Counted from the first letter of the stretch, positions 46,631 through 56,204 are shown. The stretch is DNA of 64,000 nucleotides from Pseudotabrizicola algicola (GCF_010915705.1 NZ_JAAIKE010000002.1:434001-498000); one strand, 5' to 3'. Numbers and translations are program-made. The notes: generated by a model not told the origin, from the letters alone.

Positions 46631-48123
46631 GCCGCCACCGCCAATCCGGCCGCCGCGCGCACCAGCACCTCGGGCGTCATCCGCTCGCCCGTCACCTCAT
46701 CCACGATCCGGCCCTCGCGCATCACGATCACCCGGTCCGACATGCCAAGCACCTCGGGGATTTCCGAACTGACCATCATCACCGCCAGCCCTTCGGCGGC
46801 CAGTTCCGCCATGAATTCATGCACCGCCGCCTTCGACCCGATGTCGATGCCCTTGGTCGGCTCGTCCAGAATGATGACGCGCGGCTTGGTCGCCAGCCAT
46901 TTGGCGATCACCACCTTTTGCTGGTTGCCCCCCGACAAGAGCCCCACATCCTGATCCAGACTGGCGGCGCGCAGGTCCAGCCGCTGCGTATACTCCCGCG
47001 CCAGCCTGAACTCCTCGGCCAGCCGCAAGAAACCTGCCCGCGACGTGCGGGGCAGCGACGGCAGGGTGACATTCTGGAAAATCGGCAGGCCCTTGACCGC
47101 GCCCTGCTTGCCGCGATCTTCCGGCACATAGACGATGCCCGCCGCAATCGCCTCGGAGGTGGAGCGGATCACCCGCACCTGATCATCGATCCGCGTCGCG
47201 CCCTTCGAAGGCTTGGTGATCCCGAACAGCGCCTGCATCACCTCGGACCGTCCGGCCCCGACAAGACCATAGAACCCCAGAATCTCGCCGCGATGCAGGG
47301 TAAAGCCGATGTCGGCAAACTCGGTGGGGTGGCTGTAGCCGGAAACCGTCAGCACCGGCGGGCCGATGTTGCGGGCGCGCTGCGGAAAGATCTGGTCGAC
47401 CGACCGGCCCACCATCATCTGCACCAGATCGCCCTCGGTCACATCTTCCATCGCGCCTTCGCCGACGAACTGGCCATCGCGGAACACGGTATAGCGGTCG
47501 GCAATCCGGAAAATCTCGTCGAACTTGTGGCTGATGAACAAGATCGCCTTGCCCTGCGCCTTCAGCTTTTCGACCAGTTCGTAAAGCTCGTGAATCTCCT
47601 TGTGGCTCAGCGCCGCCGTGGGCTCGTCCATGATCACCACCCGCGCATCGATCGACAGCGCCCGCGCGATGGCCACCAGATGTTTCGACGCAATCCCCAG
47701 ATCGCGCAGCCGCAGATCGGGGTTCAGACTCGCCCCGATCCCCTCCAGCAGCCGCACCGCGCCCTCGCGCATCGCGCGCCGGTCGATCAGTCCGAACCGG
47801 GTGCGCGGCGCATGGCCCAGCCAGATGTTCTCGGCCACCGTCATCTCGTCAAACAGCACCGTCTCCTGATGAATCGCCGTCACGCCCGCCGCACTCGCCG
47901 CTTGCGCGGTCGGGAACTGCACCTCGGCCCCGCCCATCGTGATGTGCCCCGCGTCGGGCTGGTACACCCCCGTCAGCACCTTCACGATGGTGGATTTGCC
48001 TGCGCCATTTTCGCCGATCAGGGCGGTCACCTGCCCTGCATAAAGATCAAGCTGCACCTCGCTCAGCGCCTTGACCCCCGGAAATGACTTGGAAATGCCG
48101 CGCAGCGACAGGACGGGATTCAT
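46627..48123 (-). CDS. rhaT: L-rhamnose ABC transporter ATP-binding protein RhaT
   Basis: This 498-residue protein has two ATPase domains. The first has [16 protein letters not shown], a weak LGIASKHLVAIARAL signature, and [12 protein letters not shown]. The second has [31 protein letters not shown] and VIILDEPTKGIDIGSK. Start 48123 has AGGA 8-9 bases before; seven in-frame codons upstream lack a site. It lies 63 bp after rhaS across a hairpin. The symbol follows rhizobial usage and is unrelated to the E. coli RhaT symporter. Confidence 0.9.
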   Translation of the reverse strand: MNPVLSLRGISKSFPGVKALSEVQLDLYAGQVTALIGENGAGKSTIVKVLTGVYQPDAGHITMGGAEVQFPTAQAASAAGVTAIHQETVLFDEMTVAENIWLGHAPRTRFGLIDRRAMREGAVRLLEGIGASLNPDLRLRDLGIASKHLVAIARALSIDARVVIMDEPTAALSHKEIHELYELVEKLKAQGKAILFISHKFDEIFRIADRYTVFRDGQFVGEGAMEDVTEGDLVQMMVGRSVDQIFPQRARNIGPPVLTVSGYSHPTEFADIGFTLHRGEILGFYGLVGAGRSEVMQALFGITKPSKGATRIDDQVRVIRSTSEAIAAGIVYVPEDRGKQGAVKGLPIFQNVTLPSLPRTSRAGFLRLAEEFRLAREYTQRLDLRAASLDQDVGLLSGGNQQKVVIAKWLATKPRVIILDEPTKGIDIGSKAAVHEFMAELAAEGLAVMMVSSEIPEVLGMSDRVIVMREGRIVDEVTGERMTPEVLVRAAAGLAVAA

Positions 48124-48146
48124 CACGGATTCCTTTGAAGGCAAAG

Positions 48147-48176
48147 GCCCCGGCCGGGGAAGCAGCCAGCCGGGGC
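48147..48176 (-). terminator. Stem-loop between rhaS and rhaT
   Basis: An 8-bp perfect stem GCCCCGGC/GCCGGGGC (48147-48154 with 48169-48176) encloses a 14-base loop. It starts 10 bases after the rhaS stop and ends 23 bases before the rhaT start. It likely keeps the binding protein more abundant than the rest of the transporter. Confidence 0.65.
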
Positions 48177-48186
48177 AAGTGACAGA

Positions 48187-49176
48187 TCAGAAGATCGACT
48201 TGAACTGCTCGATGTTCGACTTGTCATAGGTGAAGGGGTCAGACATGGCCGCTTCGTTGTTTTCATCCAGCACCGCCGCGCCGATCCGTCCCATCGGGAT
48301 GGATGCGCCCGGCTCTGCCGTTGCACCCTTGACCAGATTGTAAGACAGCATGGTCGCCGCGTAGCCCAGATCGATCGGGTTCCAGATCGCAAAGCTGATC
48401 GTCGCGCCCGATTCCACCGCGCCCGCCATTTCCGAAGGCAGGCCGAGGCCGGTCACGTTGATCTCGCCGATCTTGCCCGCATCGGTCACCGCCTGGCTGG
48501 CTGCCAGAATCCCCACCGTGGTCGGCGCGATAATGGCCTTCAGGTTTGGATAGGTCGCCATCAGGCCCTGCGCCTCGCGATAGGACTTGTCGGCCAGATC
48601 GTCGCCGTAAACCGTCGCCACAAGGTTCACATTCGGATAGTTCGGCAGCACCTTCTTGGCCTCTTCGATCCAGATGTTCTGGTTGGTCGAGGTCGAGGTG
48701 GCCGACAGGATCGCCACATCGCCGGTGCCTTCGATATGGTCGGCCGCCAGCTTGATGATGGTGTTCCCGATCAGCGCACTGGACGACGGGTTCAGGTGCA
48801 TCTGGCGGCCTTCCTTCGCCACGCCCGAATCCCACGAAATCACCGTGATGCCGCGATCCATCGCGCGTTGCAGCGCCGGGGCCACCGCGTCGGGGTCATT
48901 GGCCGAAATCGCAATCGCATCCACGCCTTGCGCGATCAGGGCGTTGATCACCTCGATCTGGCCCTCGGCAGTGGTGCTGGTCGGGCCGGTGTAGATGATT
49001 TCCACATCGCCCAGTTCCGCCGCAGCCTCTTCCGCGCCCTTGGCGGCGGCTTCAAAGAAGCCGATGCCCAGCGCCTTGACCACCAGCGCGATCTTTACGT
49101 TTTCCGCGGCCGCTGTCTGCGCCATCAGCACGGTGGCAATCGCCGCCGTCGTCAGTGCCTTCTTCAGAATGCCCAT
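48187..49176 (-). CDS. rhaS: L-rhamnose periplasmic binding protein RhaS (rhizobial type)
   Basis: This 329-residue protein has a signal peptide (LTTAAIATVLMAQTAAAE) and the CUT2 binding fold: KIALVVKALGIGFFEAAAKG, AIAISANDPDAVAPALQRA, VISWDSGVAKEGRQMHLN. The first segment matches rhizobial rhamnose-binding proteins. It follows rhaR by 34 bp and starts the transport part of the operon. GGGAGG precedes the ATG. Confidence 0.88.
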   Translation of the reverse strand: MGILKKALTTAAIATVLMAQTAAAENVKIALVVKALGIGFFEAAAKGAEEAAAELGDVEIIYTGPTSTTAEGQIEVINALIAQGVDAIAISANDPDAVAPALQRAMDRGITVISWDSGVAKEGRQMHLNPSSSALIGNTIIKLAADHIEGTGDVAILSATSTSTNQNIWIEEAKKVLPNYPNVNLVATVYGDDLADKSYREAQGLMATYPNLKAIIAPTTVGILAASQAVTDAGKIGEINVTGLGLPSEMAGAVESGATISFAIWNPIDLGYAATMLSYNLVKGATAEPGASIPMGRIGAAVLDENNEAAMSDPFTYDKSNIEQFKSIF

Positions 49177-49210
49177 GAGTTCCTCCCTTATGAGCCGTTA
49201 CCCCTCCGCA

Positions 49211-50023
49211 TCAGGCGTCGCCCGCGCGGTCCTCGCTTCTGTCCGCGGCGCCCACCTGCGTCACGATCAGCCTGATATCCGCAGCCTCCAGCATGGCGGC
49301 GTCGCGGTCTGTGATGCCGTCATCGGTGATGACGGTATGGATGCGCGACAGTGCGCAGAGCAGCAGGCTCGACCGCGCGGCAAACTTGGTGCTGTCGGCC
49401 AGCACCACCAGCTCGTCCGCCTGCCCGATCAGCTTTTGCTCGGCCTGCACCAGCAGCGGATCGCCCTCCATCAACCCCAGCGGACCCAGCCCCCGACAGC
49501 CCATGAACATGCGCCGCGCGTAGAAATGGCGGCTGCCATCCTCGTCAAAGGGCGACAGGATGATGTTCTGCTCGCGGTAGATCGCGCCCGCAGGCAGCAG
49601 CACGGTGTTCTTGGAATGCTTCAGCAGATGCTCGGCAATCGGAAAGCTGTTGGTGAACACCTGACACCGCTTGGCGGTCAGAGGATGCACCATCTGGAAC
49701 GTCGTGGTGCCGCCGTTGATGATGATCGCCTCGCCATCCGCGCACAGATCGACCGCCGCCCGCGCAATCGCCCGCTTTTCCGCCAGCCTTATGCCTTCGT
49801 TCACGCTGAACGGCCGTGCATTGATGCCCACGAATTGCGGCGGCGCGATGGATTCCGCCCCGCCGCGCACCCGCCGCAGCTTTTTCTGCACATGCAACGT
49901 GGCAATGTCCCGCCGGATCGTCGCCTCGGACGATCCGGTCAGCGTGACCAGATCGGCGACCGTCACGACGGGCCGCCCCTCGATCGCGGAAAGTATCACC
50001 CTGTGTCGTTCGCTTTCGTGCAT
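49211..50023 (-). CDS. rhaR: DeoR-family regulator RhaR
   Basis: This 270-residue DeoR-type regulator has an N-terminal HTH (HRVILSAIEGRPVVTVADLV, GSSEATIRRDIATL) and a sugar-phosphate-binding DeoR C-terminal domain (GEAIIINGGTTTFQMV, LVVLADSTKF). It is the first gene of the rhaRSTPQUK operon and probably represses it and the divergent rhaDI genes. Start 50023 follows GGGAGAA; the upstream 16 codons lack a site. Confidence 0.9.
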   Translation of the reverse strand: MHESERHRVILSAIEGRPVVTVADLVTLTGSSEATIRRDIATLHVQKKLRRVRGGAESIAPPQFVGINARPFSVNEGIRLAEKRAIARAAVDLCADGEAIIINGGTTTFQMVHPLTAKRCQVFTNSFPIAEHLLKHSKNTVLLPAGAIYREQNIILSPFDEDGSRHFYARRMFMGCRGLGPLGLMEGDPLLVQAEQKLIGQADELVVLADSTKFAARSSLLLCALSRIHTVITDDGITDRDAAMLEAADIRLIVTQVGAADRSEDRAGDA

Positions 50024-50185
50024 CGTGTTCTCCCTGACCCGCAATACTCCACCTGAATCGCTCAGTGTCAATCATTTTCGATCATCATTTATCTTTCTGC
50101 ACCGCAGAATGATTGGAGTTGATCGTTTATGATTGACAAAAGGCCGCACGCTGGCACATTTGCCGCCATGGGCGAGGAGGATTTC
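50024..50185. promoter_or_regulatory. rhaR-rhaD divergent promoter region with repeated ATGATTG elements
   Basis: The 162-bp gap contains TGTCAATCAT (50066-50075) and its exact inverse ATGATTGACA (50129-50138). Further ATGAT copies lie between them (ATGATTGGAG at about 50109 on the plus strand and ATGATGATC on the minus strand near 50080). These repeats are good candidate RhaR sites serving both operons. Confidence 0.6.
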
Positions 50186-52282
50186 ATGACCAGCACCGGA
50201 AACCGTCTGCAAAACCTGTGGGATGACACCCGCGCCAGCACGATGAGCGAGTCGGAAAAGCTGCTCTATCGCTCCAACCTTCTGGGCTCGGACAAGCGGG
50301 TGACGAATTACGGCGGCGGCAACACCAGCGCCAAGGTGATGGAACGCGACCCGCTGACCGGCCAGATGGTCGAGGTGCTGTGGGTCAAGGGCTCGGGCGG
50401 CGATATCGGCTCGATGAAGATGGACGGGTTTTCCACCCTCTACATGGACAAGCTGAACGCCCTGCCCGGCCTTTATCGCGGCTTGGCCCATGAGGATGAA
50501 ATGGTGGGCTACCTGCCCCATTGCACCTTCGCGCTGAACCCGCGCGCGGCCAGCATCGACACACCGCTCCATGCCTATGTGCCACGCAAACATGTCGACC
50601 ATGTCCACTCCGACGCCATCATCGCCATCGCCGCCTCGGTCAACTCCAAGGAACTGACGGCCGAGATTTTCGGGTCCGACATCGGCTGGCTGCCGTGGAA
50701 GAAACCGGGGTTTGAACTCGGCCTCTGGCTGCAGGCGTTCTGCCGCGACAATCCCCATGCGCGCGGTTGTGTTCTGGAAAGCCACGGGCTGTTCACATGG
50801 GCCGATGATGCGAAAGACTGCTACCTGACCACGCTTGACGTGATCAATCAGGCGGCAGACTGGCTGGCGGCGAAATCGGCGGGCAAAGCGGCCTTCGGCG
50901 GCCAGACCCGCCCCACCCTGCCCGCCGAGGAACGCCGCGCGGTGGCCGCCCGTCTGATGCCAGTGATCCGCGGGCTGATCTCGCAAGACCGGCACAAGGT
51001 CGGGCATTTCGATGACAGCCCCGCCGTGCTCGAATTCCTCGGTTCGGCCATGCTGGAAACGCTGGCCCCGCTGGGCACCTCCTGCCCCGACCATTTCCTG
51101 CGCACCAAGATCTGCCCGCTGGTCGTGTCCTTCGATCCCGCCGCGCCCGATCTGGACGCCACCCTTGCCACGCTGGCCCCCGCGGTCGACGCCTATCGCG
51201 CGGATTACGCCGCCTATTACGACCGCTGCAAACACGAGAACAGCCCCGCCCTGCGCGACCCCAACGCCGTGGTCTATCTGGTGCCGGGGGTGGGCATGAT
51301 CACCTTCGCGCTCGACAAGGCCACCGCCCGCATCTCGGGCGAATTCTACGTCAACGCCATCAACGTGATGCGCGGGGCAAGCCTTGTCTCCACCTATCAG
51401 GCGCTGCCCGAACAGGAAGCCTTTGACATCGAATACTGGCTGCTGGAGGAGGCAAAGCTGCAACGCCTGCCCAAGCCGAAATCGCTGGCAGGGCGGGTGG
51501 CGCTGGTCACGGGCGGCGCAGGCGGCATCGGTGCTGCGACCGCCGAAAGGCTGCTGACCGAAGGCGTCTGCGTGATGCTGGCCGATATCGACGCCGTAGC
51601 TTTGGGCGATACCGCCGAAAGCCTGACCAGACGCCACGGCAAGGATGTGGTCCGCACGGTGCAGATGAACGTGACAGACGAGGCGCAGGTAACCGCCGCC
51701 TATGCGGCAGCGGCGGTGGAATTCGGCGGCATCGACATACTGGTGTCAAACGCCGGCATCGCCTCGTCCGCGCCGATCGAAGACACCAGCCTCGCCCTGT
51801 GGAACAAGAACATGGACATCCTGTCGACCGGCTATTTCCTCGTGTCGCGCGAAGCCTTCCGCCTGATGCGCACCCAAGGCATCGGCGGCTCGGTGGTGTT
51901 TGTCGCGTCCAAGAACGGCCTCGCCGCCAGCCCCAACGCAAGCGCCTATTGCACCGCCAAGGCCGCCGAAATCCACCTTGCCCGATGCCTTGCGCTCGAA
52001 GGGGCCGAAGCGGGCATCCGCGTGAATGTGGTAAACCCCGACGCCGTGCTGCGCGGCTCGAAAATCTGGTCCGGCGAATGGCTCGACCAGCGCGCCAGCA
52101 CCTACAAGACCGACAAGGACGGGCTGGAAGAGATGTATCGCCAGCGGTCCCTTCTGAAGCGTTCGGTCCTGCCCGAAGACATCGCCGAGGCGGTGTATTT
52201 CCTCGCCTCCGATCTGGCGGCCAAATCCACCGGCAACATCCTGAATGTGGATGCGGGCAACAAGGAAGCGTTCACGCGCTAA
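50186..52282 (+). CDS. rhaD: Bifunctional rhamnulose-1-phosphate aldolase/lactaldehyde dehydrogenase (RhaD)
   Basis: This 698-residue protein fuses two enzymes. Residues about 1-410 are a class II aldolase/adducin domain with GGGNTSAK, KGSGGDIGSM and the zinc-binding HVDHVHSDA segment. Residues about 432-698 are a short-chain dehydrogenase with LVTGGAGGIG, SNAGIASSAPIE, catalytic Ser in VFVASKNGLA and YCTAKAAE with the YxxxK pair. It cleaves L-rhamnulose 1-phosphate to DHAP and L-lactaldehyde, which the second domain oxidises to L-lactate. Start 50186 has GAGGAGG 5 bases before; the frame is open 19 codons upstream. Confidence 0.93.
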   Translation: MTSTGNRLQNLWDDTRASTMSESEKLLYRSNLLGSDKRVTNYGGGNTSAKVMERDPLTGQMVEVLWVKGSGGDIGSMKMDGFSTLYMDKLNALPGLYRGLAHEDEMVGYLPHCTFALNPRAASIDTPLHAYVPRKHVDHVHSDAIIAIAASVNSKELTAEIFGSDIGWLPWKKPGFELGLWLQAFCRDNPHARGCVLESHGLFTWADDAKDCYLTTLDVINQAADWLAAKSAGKAAFGGQTRPTLPAEERRAVAARLMPVIRGLISQDRHKVGHFDDSPAVLEFLGSAMLETLAPLGTSCPDHFLRTKICPLVVSFDPAAPDLDATLATLAPAVDAYRADYAAYYDRCKHENSPALRDPNAVVYLVPGVGMITFALDKATARISGEFYVNAINVMRGASLVSTYQALPEQEAFDIEYWLLEEAKLQRLPKPKSLAGRVALVTGGAGGIGAATAERLLTEGVCVMLADIDAVALGDTAESLTRRHGKDVVRTVQMNVTDEAQVTAAYAAAAVEFGGIDILVSNAGIASSAPIEDTSLALWNKNMDILSTGYFLVSREAFRLMRTQGIGGSVVFVASKNGLAASPNASAYCTAKAAEIHLARCLALEGAEAGIRVNVVNPDAVLRGSKIWSGEWLDQRASTYKTDKDGLEEMYRQRSLLKRSVLPEDIAEAVYFLASDLAAKSTGNILNVDAGNKEAFTR

Positions 52283-52293
52283 GGGGGGCCAGC

Positions 52294-53538
52294 ATGGCAC
52301 ACGCATACGATTCCGCCCGCCAGCAGTTCGCAGACTGGGGCGTCGATACCGAAGCCGCGCTGGCGGCACTGGCGGCCATCCCCATCTCGATGCATTGCTG
52401 GCAGGGCGACGACGTAAAGGGGTTCGAGCGCAAGTCCGGCACCGCAGGCGGTGGCATACAGGCCACCGGCAACCATCCGGGCCGCGCCCGCAACGTGGCC
52501 GAGTTGCGCGCCGATATGGAATTTGCCTACGCGCAAATCCCCGGCAAGCACCGGCTGAACCTGCACGCCTTCTATATGGATACCGACGAGTCGCCCGACC
52601 GCGACGCCATCGAATACCGCCACTTCGCGCCGTGGGTGGAATGGGCGAAGTCCCGGGGCCTTGGCCTTGATTTCAACCCCACCTTCTTTGCCCACCCCAA
52701 GGCCGATGACAACCTCACCCTGTCGCACCCCGACGCGGGCATCCGCGATTTCTGGGTCGAGCACGGCAAGCGCAGCCGCGAGATCGCGGCACAGATGGGC
52801 GCGGCGCTGGGCAGTCCGGTCGTCAACAACGTCTGGGTGCCCGACGGGTCCAAGGATACGCCGGTGGACCGCATGGCAGCACGGCGGCGGCTGGAGGCCT
52901 CTCTCGACGCGATGATGGCCACGCCCCTCCCCAAGACGCAGATGCGCGATGCGGTGGAATCGAAGCTGTTCGGCATCGGGGTCGAATCCTGCACCGTGGG
53001 CAGCCATGAATTCTACCTTGGCTATGCCATCCGCAGGGGCATTATCCTTTGCCTCGACATGGGCCATTTCCATCCCACCGAAAACGTGGCCGACAAGCTG
53101 TCCTCGGTCGCGCTGTCGGTGGATGAACTCCTCCTGCACGTCTCGCGCCCCGTGCGCTGGGACAGTGACCATGTGGTGCTGCTCAACGATGACCTTCTGG
53201 CGATGGCGCAGGAACTGGTCTTTGCCGACCTTCTGGGCCGCACGCATATCGGGCTCGATTTCTTCGACGCCACCATCAGCCGCACCGCTGCCTGGGTCAT
53301 CGGCACCCGCAACATGCAAAAGGCGCTGCTGCGCGCGCTGCTGCTGCCACAGGCCCGGCTGAAGGCGGCGGAAGAGGCGCTCGATTACACCACCCGCCTG
53401 ATCCTGACGGAGGAGGCGAAAGACCTGCCCTTCGCCGCCGTGTGGGAGGAATTCTGCGCCCGCGCCGACGTGCCGACAGGGGCCGCCCTATTGGCCCGAC
53501 TCGCAACCTATCAGACCAGCGTCGCCCAGCGCGGCTGA
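52294..53538 (+). CDS. rhaI: L-rhamnose isomerase RhaI
   Basis: This 414-residue TIM-barrel isomerase converts L-rhamnose to L-rhamnulose. The sequence is of the Rhizobium/Pseudomonas type, different from E. coli RhaA: KHRLNLHAFYMDTDESPDRD, GLDFNPTFFAHPK, GSHEFYLGYAIRRGI, LDMGHFHPTENVADKLS and WDSDHVVLLNDDL carry the metal-site Glu, Asp and His residues. It starts 11 bp after rhaD with a GGGGGG ribosome site and converges with the iol aldolase gene. Confidence 0.93.
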   Translation: MAHAYDSARQQFADWGVDTEAALAALAAIPISMHCWQGDDVKGFERKSGTAGGGIQATGNHPGRARNVAELRADMEFAYAQIPGKHRLNLHAFYMDTDESPDRDAIEYRHFAPWVEWAKSRGLGLDFNPTFFAHPKADDNLTLSHPDAGIRDFWVEHGKRSREIAAQMGAALGSPVVNNVWVPDGSKDTPVDRMAARRRLEASLDAMMATPLPKTQMRDAVESKLFGIGVESCTVGSHEFYLGYAIRRGIILCLDMGHFHPTENVADKLSSVALSVDELLLHVSRPVRWDSDHVVLLNDDLLAMAQELVFADLLGRTHIGLDFFDATISRTAAWVIGTRNMQKALLRALLLPQARLKAAEEALDYTTRLILTEEAKDLPFAAVWEEFCARADVPTGAALLARLATYQTSVAQRG

Positions 53539-53540
53539 TC

Positions 53541-54380
53541 TCAGGCGCGGCCCGAAGCCCCGAGTCCGGCAAAGATCGCGCGGGCCGCGTCACAAAGCGG
53601 GGCTTCGGTCTCTTGCAGCAGCTGGGTGCGGTCAAACCGCTCCGGGTCACGCGCCACCGCCTGCCGCAGCGCCGCGCCAAAGGCCATGCGCAATTCTGTG
53701 CCGATGTTGAACTTGGCAATCCGGCTTTGCGCCGCAAGCATCCTGCGCTGCTCTGCCGGCACGCCCGATCCGCCGTGAATCACCAGCGGCACATGGGTGG
53801 CCGTCTCGATCGCCCGCAGCCGTTCCAGATCGAGCCCCTGCCCCGCGCCTTGCTGCAGATGCAGATTGCCCACCGAAACCGCCATCGCATCGACACCGGT
53901 TTCATAGGCAAAGCGCGCGGCTTCCTCGGGGTCGGTTCCCGCGGACCCTGCCCCGCCCACATAGCCGACTAAGCCGATCTCCCCCTCGCAGGATGCCCCT
54001 GCCGCATGGGCCAGCGTTGCCACCGCCGCGGTCTTGTCGATGTTCTCGGCCAAGGGCAGGGCCGAGCCGTCAAACATCACAGAGGTGAAGCCAAGCTCCA
54101 GCGCCGCGCGACATTCCTCCAGCGAGGTGCCATGATCCAGATGGATCACCACCGGCACGCTGGCATGGTCCGCCAGATGCCCCAGCATCGCCGCCAGCAC
54201 CGGCAGCGGCGTATGCGCGCGGCAGCCCGGCCCGGCCTGCAAGATCACCGGCGCCCGCTCTGCCTCGGCTGCGGCCACATAGGCGCGCATATCCTCCCAG
54301 CCAAGACAGACCAGCCCCGGCACGGCATAGCCCCCCTTGACCGCAGGGCGCAGCACATCGCGCAACGTGGCCCGCGTCAT
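53541..54380 (-). CDS. Class II fructose-bisphosphate aldolase family protein (IolJ-like)
   Basis: This 279-residue zinc aldolase has VVIHLDHGTSLEECRAAL with zinc His residues and catalytic Asp, GEIGLVGYVGG, VSVGNLHLQQG, VIHGGSGVPAEQR and the phosphate-binding FNIGTELR. It ends the iolD-C-B operon, so it probably cleaves 2-deoxy-5-keto-gluconate 6-phosphate to DHAP and malonate semialdehyde (the IolJ reaction). Tagatose or fructose bisphosphate aldolase would look alike. It overlaps iolB by four bases. Confidence 0.83.
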   Translation of the reverse strand: MTRATLRDVLRPAVKGGYAVPGLVCLGWEDMRAYVAAAEAERAPVILQAGPGCRAHTPLPVLAAMLGHLADHASVPVVIHLDHGTSLEECRAALELGFTSVMFDGSALPLAENIDKTAAVATLAHAAGASCEGEIGLVGYVGGAGSAGTDPEEAARFAYETGVDAMAVSVGNLHLQQGAGQGLDLERLRAIETATHVPLVIHGGSGVPAEQRRMLAAQSRIAKFNIGTELRMAFGAALRQAVARDPERFDRTQLLQETEAPLCDAARAIFAGLGASGRA

Positions 54381-55216
54381 TTGAACTTGGCCACCATGTC
54401 CATGATCCCCGGAATGGTGCGCAACTGGGCCGCATGGGTGGGCTGGAAATACTGCTTCAGACTGCGCTGGCTCTGCCCGCCCAGAATGGTGAAGTAATAC
54501 ATCTCATACCCCGGCAGCACACAGCAGGGGTGATATCCTTTGTCGATCAGCACGGTCGAGCGGTCCATGATGTGATAGGCCTCCCCCGGCTCGTTATCGA
54601 CGCGCTGCAACATCTGCAGACCTGACCCGTAATCGGGGCGAAAGCGGAAGTTGTAACATTCGTCATGCCGCGTCTCGTCCGGCAGCCGGTCGGTGTCATG
54701 CTTGTGGCTCGGAAACCCCGACCAGCCCCCCGCGCCCACGGTGTAAAGCTCGGACACCAGCAGGCGGCCCACGCGGTCATGATAGGCCGCGCCAAGGATG
54801 TGCTTGATCTTGCGATGCGTCTTGGTGTCATCGGACCCGTATTGCACCATGTCGATCTGGTCGGCGCGCACCGCAAAGGGGCGCAGGGTCTCGTGGAACT
54901 TCGCCCCCGCGATGAACACCTCGGCCTCGCGAAGCGCGGTGATCCGCGCACCGCTGTCCTGCGGCACATACACCCCCTCGGGTTCGCCATCCCACACATC
55001 CGCCCCGCGCTGGCCGATGGCGGCAAAGGTCTCGCCCATCGTCTCCACCGTCACCGTGCCGGTGGCAGGCACCACGCAGGTTTCATATCCCGGCGTGCGA
55101 TAGTCGAAAACCTCGCCCGCCCGCAGGCGCAGGATGTTGAAATAGACCAGCGGCACCACCGGATCATCCAGATCGACGATCGGGCGGTTCTGGTTGTCAT
55201 GGGGGGCAATATGCAT
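54377..55216 (-). CDS. iolB: 5-deoxy-glucuronate isomerase IolB
   Basis: This 279-residue bicupin protein matches IolB, which converts 5-deoxy-glucuronate to 2-deoxy-5-keto-gluconate. Family segments are HDNQNRPI near the start, GEPEGVYVP, SGFPSHKHDTDRLPDETRHD with metal-binding His/Glu, and DKGYHPCCVLPGYEMYYF. The start at 55216 has GGAGG 4 bases before it. It lies 10 bp after iolC. Confidence 0.93.
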   Translation of the reverse strand: MHIAPHDNQNRPIVDLDDPVVPLVYFNILRLRAGEVFDYRTPGYETCVVPATGTVTVETMGETFAAIGQRGADVWDGEPEGVYVPQDSGARITALREAEVFIAGAKFHETLRPFAVRADQIDMVQYGSDDTKTHRKIKHILGAAYHDRVGRLLVSELYTVGAGGWSGFPSHKHDTDRLPDETRHDECYNFRFRPDYGSGLQMLQRVDNEPGEAYHIMDRSTVLIDKGYHPCCVLPGYEMYYFTILGGQSQRSLKQYFQPTHAAQLRTIPGIMDMVAKFK

Positions 55217-55226
55217 GGGGCCTCCT

Positions 55227-56204
55227 TTATGCGGTGGGGCCGGGGTGGCTGGCCAGAAACTCGTCAAGCTCGGCGCGGCTGGGCATCGCGGGGGCGCAGG
55301 CCACCCGCGCCACCACCATCGCCGCAGCGGCAGAGCCGCGCAGCACCGCATCCCGCACCGGATGGCCAAGGGAAAGCGCCGCCAGAAACGCCCCCAGAAA
55401 ACTGTCGCCCGCGCCCGTCGGCTTCAGCGCGCGGGTCGGATAGATGCCGGTGGCAAACTCGCCTTCCGGAGTAAGGGTGATCGCCCCCTTCTCGCCCATC
55501 TTGTAGATCACAATCCGCGCGCCCTCGGCACTCAGGCTGCGGGCCTTCTCAAGCCCTTTGCCCGCGCTGCCCGCCATCACGTCAAATTCCAGATCATTGC
55601 CCACGATCACATCGGCCAGCGCGGCTGCCCGCGCGCAGGCGACCGAGGCCATCAGCGCCGAAGGCCATGAATAGGGGCGGTAATCAAGGTCCAGCACCAC
55701 CGGCAGGCCTGCCGCCCGTGCCAGTTCGAAGGCGCGAAAACTGGCCGACCGCGACGGCTCGGCGGCCAGTCCGGTTCCTGTGGCGACAAGCGCGGAATGG
55801 GCGGCAAAATCCACCGCCTCGATATCGGCCATGTTCATCGCAAAATCCGCGGCATTGTTGCGATAGATCACCGACTGGCAATCCACCGCCCGCGTTTCCA
55901 CCAGCGCAAGCGAGGTGCGCGCATCGCCGGATTGCACCTGCACATGCCGCCGGTCGATGCCGTAATCGTCAAGCTGGCGCAGGCAGAACCGCCCCACCGC
56001 ATCATCCGAAACCCGCGTGACCAGCGCGGCGCGGCAGCCCTGACGCACCAGCGCCACAGCGATATTGGCCGCCGATCCGCCCAAGGCCGTTGTAAACCGG
56101 AGCGCCTCTTCGGCGCGGGTGCCGGGGGGGTCGGCGTACAGGTCCATCCCCGCCCGCCCCATCACCAGAAAGCTGCCCCCCGAAAGCCGCGCAAGATCGC
56201 CCAT
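55227..56204 (-). CDS. iolC: 5-dehydro-2-deoxygluconokinase IolC
   Basis: This 325-residue PfkB-family kinase has LVMGRAGMDLYADPPGT, TALGGSAANIAVAL, and the catalytic anion-hole/base motif KPTGAGDSFLGAF. It phosphorylates 2-deoxy-5-keto-gluconate. The start overlaps the iolD stop by one base (TGATG), so the two are coupled. The GRAGMDLY start is typical of IolC and not of other PfkB kinases. Confidence 0.9.
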   Translation of the reverse strand: MGDLARLSGGSFLVMGRAGMDLYADPPGTRAEEALRFTTALGGSAANIAVALVRQGCRAALVTRVSDDAVGRFCLRQLDDYGIDRRHVQVQSGDARTSLALVETRAVDCQSVIYRNNAADFAMNMADIEAVDFAAHSALVATGTGLAAEPSRSASFRAFELARAAGLPVVLDLDYRPYSWPSALMASVACARAAALADVIVGNDLEFDVMAGSAGKGLEKARSLSAEGARIVIYKMGEKGAITLTPEGEFATGIYPTRALKPTGAGDSFLGAFLAALSLGHPVRDAVLRGSAAAAMVVARVACAPAMPSRAELDEFLASHPGPTA

